Part shown: positions 5,362 through 6,918 of the stretch, piece after piece
How positions within the stretch are numbered: position 1 is the first letter of the stretch
How the letters are laid out: each line of letters opens with the position of its first letter
Translations under genes and position numbers: made by a program
The notes under the pieces: model-generated
What the model saw: the letters and a program-made list of their open reading frames with translations, nothing else
Databases searched by the model: none
What the model was told of the DNA's origin: nothing
Assembly: GCA_013042125.1 (NCBI GenBank)
Contig: JABDQS010000125.1
Span: 1-6,918 of the forward strand
Direction: 5' to 3'
Length of the DNA: 6,918 nucleotides
Source of the DNA: Eudoraea sp.
GTDB taxonomy: Bacteria > Bacteroidota > Bacteroidia > Flavobacteriales > Flavobacteriaceae

Positions 5362-6918
5362 ATGGAAAAGAACTCTAAGAAACGCCAAGTCTCAGCAAGA
5401 GGCCCTGTTACTTTCTCAAATCTGAAGATAAAAGAGCCAATACAGGTCGCTGCCGGCACACAAGGCGTATATCAGACATTAAAGCATAGCTTTAATGAGA
5501 TGGGAGTAACACGTTCTATGTCTGCATTATTAAAAATGAATCAAAAAGATGGTTTTGACTGTCCCAGTTGTGCCTGGCCAGATCCTGAAGAGCCCTCTAA
5601 AATAGCCGAATATTGTGAGAATGGCGCCAAAGCATTGGCAGATGAGGCCACCACTTCTCATATTGGAAGGGAGTTTTTTGCCAAATATTCAGTTGAAGAA
5701 TTATCATTGCTCTCAGATTATCAGATCAACTCTTTGGGCCGACTCACGGAACCCATGGTGCTAAGGGAAGGTAGTATTCATTATGAGCCTGTTTCCTGGG
5801 AAGAAGCTTATAATCTAATAGCTGATCATTTACATACCATGGACCATCCGGACGAGGCTATTTTTTATACCTCCGGCAGATCTAGTAATGAAGCGGCATT
5901 TTTGTACGGTATGTTTGCCAGGGCACTGGGGACCAATAATTTACCCGACTGCTCTAATATGTGCCATGAGTCGAGTGGAGTAGCCCTTTCAGAAACTTTG
6001 GGAATAGGGAAGGGGTCTACCAAATTAGAGGATCTGTATGAGGCAGAAGTGATCCTTATTGCCGGGCAAAACCCGGGAACCAATCACCCCAGGATGCTTA
6101 GCGCGCTGGAAAAATGCAAGAAAAATGGAGGGAAGATAGTAAGTATCAATCCTCTTTTGGAAAGTGGACTAAGGACCTTTAAAAATCCGCAGTCCGTTTC
6201 CGGGATGCTTGGAGGAGGGACCCAAATCGCAGATTTGCATTTACCGGTAAAGATCAATCAGGATATCCCCCTGGTGAAGGCTATTTTGAAAAAATTGGCA
6301 GCCCTGGACAAAAAGGAAAAAGCTGTCTTCGATCACGATTTTATCAATACCTATACCCAAGGCTATGAGGCACTGATGGGGGATCTTACAAAATACGATC
6401 TTCAGGAGCTAATCGCCATGAGTGGAGTAGGAGAATCTGCTATCGATAAAGCGGTAAGATATCTGGCCAAGTCTGAAAAGATAATTGTTTGCTGGGCCAT
6501 GGGACTAACCCAGCACAAGAATTCAGTTGCGACCATAAAAGAATATGTAAATCTTTTACTTCTTAAAGGAGCCATAGGCAAGCCAAATAGCGGTACCTGC
6601 CCTGTTAGGGGACACAGTAATGTGCAAGGTGACCGCAGTGTAGGGATCATGCACTATGTAAGTAAAGAACTAAATGCGAGGATCAAGGAACATTTGGGTT
6701 TTACTCCTCCTGATAAGATGGGGGTAGACGTGGTAGGGGCCATGAAAGCCATGCATGAAGGCAAAGCGAAGGTATTTATGTGTTTGGGAGGAAATTTTTT
6801 AATGGCGGCATCCGACACTGATTATACGGCAGAAGCTATTCAAAACTGCCAACTAACTGTGCAAGTGAGCACCAAATTAAACCGTACACATTTAGTGACC
6901 GGTACAACTGCTCTGATT
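5362..6918 (+). CDS. FdhF/YdeP-type molybdopterin oxidoreductase, alpha subunit (3' truncated)
   Basis: The frame runs from ATG 5362 to the window edge without a stop (519 residues; family members are roughly 750-770). It belongs to the formate-dehydrogenase-H-like molybdopterin enzymes closest to E. coli YdeP. In order: a family-specific N-terminus with CPSCAWPDP (67-75); the domain opening EPVSWEEAYNLIADHL (142-157); TNNLPDCSNMCHESSG (191-206), where Cys201-His202 align with Sec140-His141 of E. coli FdhH; GQNPGTNHPR (235-244), binding the pterin guanine dinucleotide; and AMGLTQ followed by GKPNSGTCPVRGHSNVQG (379-384; 406-423). The Cys201 codon is TGC, so selenocysteine is not used. The classic four-Cys N-terminal [4Fe-4S] motif is not seen, only CxxC, as in YdeP. 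No Tat signal is visible, so it is probably cytoplasmic. The physiological substrate of YdeP-type proteins is uncertain, so formate oxidation should not be assumed. The C-terminal cofactor-binding domain lies outside the window. Confidence 0.93.
   Translation, partial: MEKNSKKRQVSARGPVTFSNLKIKEPIQVAAGTQGVYQTLKHSFNEMGVTRSMSALLKMNQKDGFDCPSCAWPDPEEPSKIAEYCENGAKALADEATTSHIGREFFAKYSVEELSLLSDYQINSLGRLTEPMVLREGSIHYEPVSWEEAYNLIADHLHTMDHPDEAIFYTSGRSSNEAAFLYGMFARALGTNNLPDCSNMCHESSGVALSETLGIGKGSTKLEDLYEAEVILIAGQNPGTNHPRMLSALEKCKKNGGKIVSINPLLESGLRTFKNPQSVSGMLGGGTQIADLHLPVKINQDIPLVKAILKKLAALDKKEKAVFDHDFINTYTQGYEALMGDLTKYDLQELIAMSGVGESAIDKAVRYLAKSEKIIVCWAMGLTQHKNSVATIKEYVNLLLLKGAIGKPNSGTCPVRGHSNVQGDRSVGIMHYVSKELNARIKEHLGFTPPDKMGVDVVGAMKAMHEGKAKVFMCLGGNFLMAASDTDYTAEAIQNCQLTVQVSTKLNRTHLVTGTTALI

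Noticed and set aside
5950..5967. Possible selenocysteine site in the oxidoreductase
   Set aside because: The codon aligned with Sec140 of FdhH is TGC (5962-5964), a plain cysteine, so no TGA recoding is involved.
5865..6083. 72-codon - strand open frame within the oxidoreductase
   Set aside because: It is a shadow opposite a strongly conserved coding region that includes the active-site Cys-His.

Overview
The window looks like an ordinary chromosomal stretch from a member of the Bacteroidota, most likely a flavobacterium. This is inferred from moderate-to-low GC, poor Shine-Dalgarno sequences before most starts, TAnnTTTG-like promoter boxes, and the protein families present (a DUF7009-type protein next to an FdhF/YdeP-type oxidoreductase, a signal-peptide beta-barrel protein, a divergent ketosynthase with its own carrier protein). 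I see no mobile element, CRISPR array, tRNA or rRNA.

Left block (1-936, + strand): the C-terminal half of a beta-ketoacyl-ACP synthase, cut by the window edge, is followed after 3 bases by an acyl carrier protein. Together they look like the end of a dedicated fatty-acyl or polyketide-type assembly operon. Several normally invariant motifs are altered, while the catalytic His/Lys/His and the carrier serine remain. A 182-base gap with inverted repeats follows, then an unrecognised 113-residue helical protein (1119-1460, +) that meets the next gene tail to tail with one base between stop codons.

Middle block (1462-4840, all - strand): read in the direction of transcription, this holds an outer-membrane beta-barrel protein (4840-3908), a 45-residue single-span membrane protein (3880-3743), a Bcr/CflA-type MFS drug exporter with a GTG start (3708-2500) and a TerC/Alx-type metal-homeostasis membrane protein (2424-1462). 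Gaps are 27, 34 and 75 bases, so they could form one envelope-directed transcription unit. A good Bacteroidota -7 box directly before the exporter suggests an internal promoter.

Right block (4977-6918, + strand): a 136-base divergent promoter region leads to a DUF7009-type protein and, 16 bases on, a large molybdopterin oxidoreductase of the FdhF/YdeP type, cut by the right edge after 519 codons. The two are probably co-transcribed. I saw no clearly new multi-gene system. The best leads are the altered ketosynthase/ACP pair, the DUF7009-oxidoreductase pair and the 45-residue membrane protein.
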